Origin: Streptomyces sp. HB132
GTDB taxonomy: Bacteria > Actinomycetota > Actinomycetes > Streptomycetales > Streptomycetaceae
Direction: 5' to 3'
Assembly (NCBI RefSeq): GCF_016909575.1
Contig: NZ_JAFBGA010000009.1
Span: 124,001 to 188,000 of the forward strand
DNA length: 64,000 nt
The position numbers were made by a program, and so were the translations under genes. Shown piece after piece: positions 63,255-64,000 of this stretch (positions are counted from its first letter, which is position 1; each line of letters begins with the position of its first letter). Below the pieces are notes generated by a model. The model did not search any database and was not told the DNA's origin. It saw only the letters and a list, made by a program, of their open reading frames with translations.

Positions 63255-64000
63255 GGCTCACCGGGCGGCCGTCCTCGGTTCCCCCATCGCGCACTCCCTC
63301 TCCCCGGTCCTGCACCGAGCCGCGTACGCGGAGCTCGGCCTGGACGACTGGTCCTACGACCGGTTCGACGTGGACGAGGCAGCCCTGCCCGACTTCATCG
63401 AGGGCCTGGACTCCTCCTGGGCCGGGCTTTCCCTGACGATGCCGCTCAAGCGGGCGGTCATCCCGCTGCTGGACGGGATCAGCGACACGGCGGCGGCGGT
63501 CGAGACGGTCAACACGGTCGTCCGCACCGAGGACGGCCGACTGCTGGGCGACAACACGGACATCCCCGGCATGATCGCAGCCCTGTCCGAACGCGGAGTC
63601 GAGAAGGTCGAGTCCGCCGCCGTCCTGGGCGCCGGTGCGACCGCGTCCTCGGCGCTGGCGGCCCTCGCCGAGATCTGCACCGGCCCGGTCACCGCCTACG
63701 TGCGCAGCGAGGCACGGGCGGACGAGATGTGGGGGTGGGGCGAGCGCCTCGGCGTCGACGTCAGGATCGCGGACTGGTCCACGGCCGACGAGGCTCTGCA
63801 CGCCCCCCTGGTGATCGCCACCACGCCGGCCGGCACCACGGACGCCCTCGCCGACGCCGTCCCCGCGGCACCCGGCACCCTGTTCGACGTGCTGTACGAG
63901 CCCTGGCCGACCGTGCTTGCGGCACGCTGGGCGGCGAGGGACGGAATAGTCGTCGGTGGGCTCGATCTACTCGTCCACCAGGCGGTCCTCCAGGCCGAGC
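63241..64000 (+). CDS. aroE: Shikimate dehydrogenase, 5' part
   Basis: Partial: the 3' end lies beyond the window and 253 codons are visible. Shikimate-binding residues are S19 and S21 in SPIAHSLSP, K70 in LTMPLK and N91 in ETVNTV. D107 in DNTDIPG and the NADP-binding glycine loop VLGAGATASSA (about 129-139) complete the set. It reduces 3-dehydroshikimate in aromatic amino acid synthesis. ATG 63241 lies within the end of mltG, which fits the mltG-aroE order of actinobacteria. Confidence 0.93.
   Translation, partial: MPSTEAHRAAVLGSPIAHSLSPVLHRAAYAELGLDDWSYDRFDVDEAALPDFIEGLDSSWAGLSLTMPLKRAVIPLLDGISDTAAAVETVNTVVRTEDGRLLGDNTDIPGMIAALSERGVEKVESAAVLGAGATASSALAALAEICTGPVTAYVRSEARADEMWGWGERLGVDVRIADWSTADEALHAPLVIATTPAGTTDALADAVPAAPGTLFDVLYEPWPTVLAARWAARDGIVVGGLDLLVHQAVLQAE

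Overview
The window is high-GC DNA with frequent GTG (and one TTG) start codons, tightly packed genes and many ATGA/GTGA overlaps. Together with ssgB (sporulation), ALF repeats, MsiK-style sugar importers that carry no ATPase gene, and a phosphatidylinositol mannoside gene set, this points to a Streptomyces chromosome, in the core rather than the arms. The order aroE-mltG-ruvX-alaS-rpsD-hisS-relA-apt-secF-secD-yajC-ruvBAC-yebC-pdxTS-pimA-pgsA-thrS (right to left) matches my recollection of S. coelicolor around SCO1495-SCO1545; this was not checked by alignment.

Region by region. 1-2.9 kb: end of pabB, pabC, a double-GNAT acetyltransferase and a DsbA-like protein. 3.0-7.3 kb: small membrane proteins, a LacI-type regulator, a CGNR zinc-finger protein, ssgB and a PGPGW membrane protein. 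7.3-17.4 kb: two identical tRNA-Val(CAC) genes bracket a carbohydrate operon (binding lipoprotein, two permeases, a DUF624/YesL protein and a large Tat-exported PL26/YetA-like exo-rhamnogalacturonan lyase), then an 814-residue membrane protein and an SRPBCC protein. A family of about 12-bp LacI-type sites links the regulator at 3.8 kb to this operon. 17.4-23.6 kb: DnaQ-like exonuclease, a DUF4365 nuclease-like protein with an unknown partner, thrS, a K+ channel and a HIT protein. 23.6-30.1 kb: a MarR/aldo-keto reductase pair that looks accessory, a 556-residue membrane protein and an EF-G2-like GTPase.

30.4-42.9 kb is dense core: PI-phosphate synthase, acyltransferase, PimA mannosyltransferase and a LemA-like protein (PIM lipid synthesis); pdxST (vitamin B6); yebC; ruvCAB (Holliday junction processing); yajC-secD-secF (protein export); apt. 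43-64 kb: relA, an ALF-repeat exported protein, a DUF349 protein, a membrane cyclophilin, an MBL hydrolase with hisS, a VKOR, rarA, a DUF2470 protein under an iron box, rpsD, a STAND ATPase with TPRs, DUF948 and DUF6167 proteins, alaS, ruvX, mltG and the start of aroE.

The most notable observations are: the likely rhamnogalacturonan regulon; a 39-bp palindromic in-frame insertion in pdxT; an iron box placed between DUF2470 and rpsD; a long 5'-leader hairpin before the DUF349 gene; a nuclease-like DUF4365 gene translationally coupled to an unknown 413-residue protein; and the duplicated tRNA-Val pair. No CRISPR array, insertion sequence, integrase or prophage was seen.
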